64,000 nt of DNA from Undaria pinnatifida (taxonomy: Eukaryota; Sar; Phaeophyceae; Laminariales; Alariaceae), in the NCBI GenBank assembly GCA_012845835.1, contig JABAKD010000018.1, positions 8,533,759 through 8,597,758 on the forward strand, in the 5' to 3' direction. The position numbers were made by a program, and so were the translations under genes. This document shows positions 63,908 to 64,000 of the stretch, one piece after another. Below the pieces are notes generated by a model. It was given only the letters and a program-made list of their open reading frames with translations. It was not told where the DNA came from and did not search any database. The stretch's first letter is position 1, and each line of letters starts with the position of its first letter.

Positions 63908-64000
63908 CTGGAGTTCGGCGCTGCATGACGAAACGAGATGCACATGAAACGATAACGATGTTTGTGTTGGATGATTTTATGCACCTGTTATGATATCACA

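Overview
The window reads as nuclear DNA of a stramenopile alga, most likely a brown alga of the Ectocarpus type. The organism call is inference. It rests on short exons with GT-AG introns, introns of many kilobases packed with tandem repeats, abundant CAG/CTG tracts, interstitial CCCTAA-like repeats, a Copia element, a Helitron helicase-OTU relic and a selenocysteine-pathway gene. No operon, Shine-Dalgarno site, CRISPR array or rRNA was seen. Most long open frames are chance frames in repeats; the real coding sequence lies in short exons that single-frame ORF calling misses.

Layout. 1-0.8 kb: a dispersed repeat whose copies recur at 44 and 47.7 kb. 0.9-2.5 kb: a broken low-complexity ORF. 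2.7-3.8 kb: a 300-bp tandem array. 5.8-26.0 kb, minus strand: a gene of at least ten exons whose splice phases all agree. It encodes a bZIP-like transcription regulator (polyQ and polyAla N-terminal half, degenerate basic region plus zipper, and a conserved helical C-terminal half resembling the DOG1-type region of TGA bZIPs). Its introns hold tandem arrays, degenerate exon copies, hAT-like elements and an 828-bp fold-back element. 26-32.6 kb: repeats, many CAG-rich. 32.7-35.2 kb, minus: a 5'-truncated Helitron helicase with a C-terminal OTU domain whose catalytic Cys position is changed. 35.1-36 kb: a zinc-finger-like ORF. 37.2-38.9 kb, minus: first exons of an unidentified gene, divergent from the next one.

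39.6-50.2 kb, plus: a complete five-exon gene for L-seryl-tRNA(Sec) kinase (PSTK, 555 aa by my joining), with a 7.2-kb intron full of repeats. PSTK phosphorylates Ser-tRNA(Sec) before conversion to Sec-tRNA(Sec), so the organism probably makes selenoproteins. 50.2-53.5 kb: no convincing gene. 53.5-61.2 kb: an inactivated Copia element with both LTRs, split by a 1.79-kb hAT-like element with matching termini and an exact 8-bp target duplication. 61.2-62.4 kb: a 200-bp tandem array. 62.4-64 kb: possible minus-strand exons and a CTG tract.
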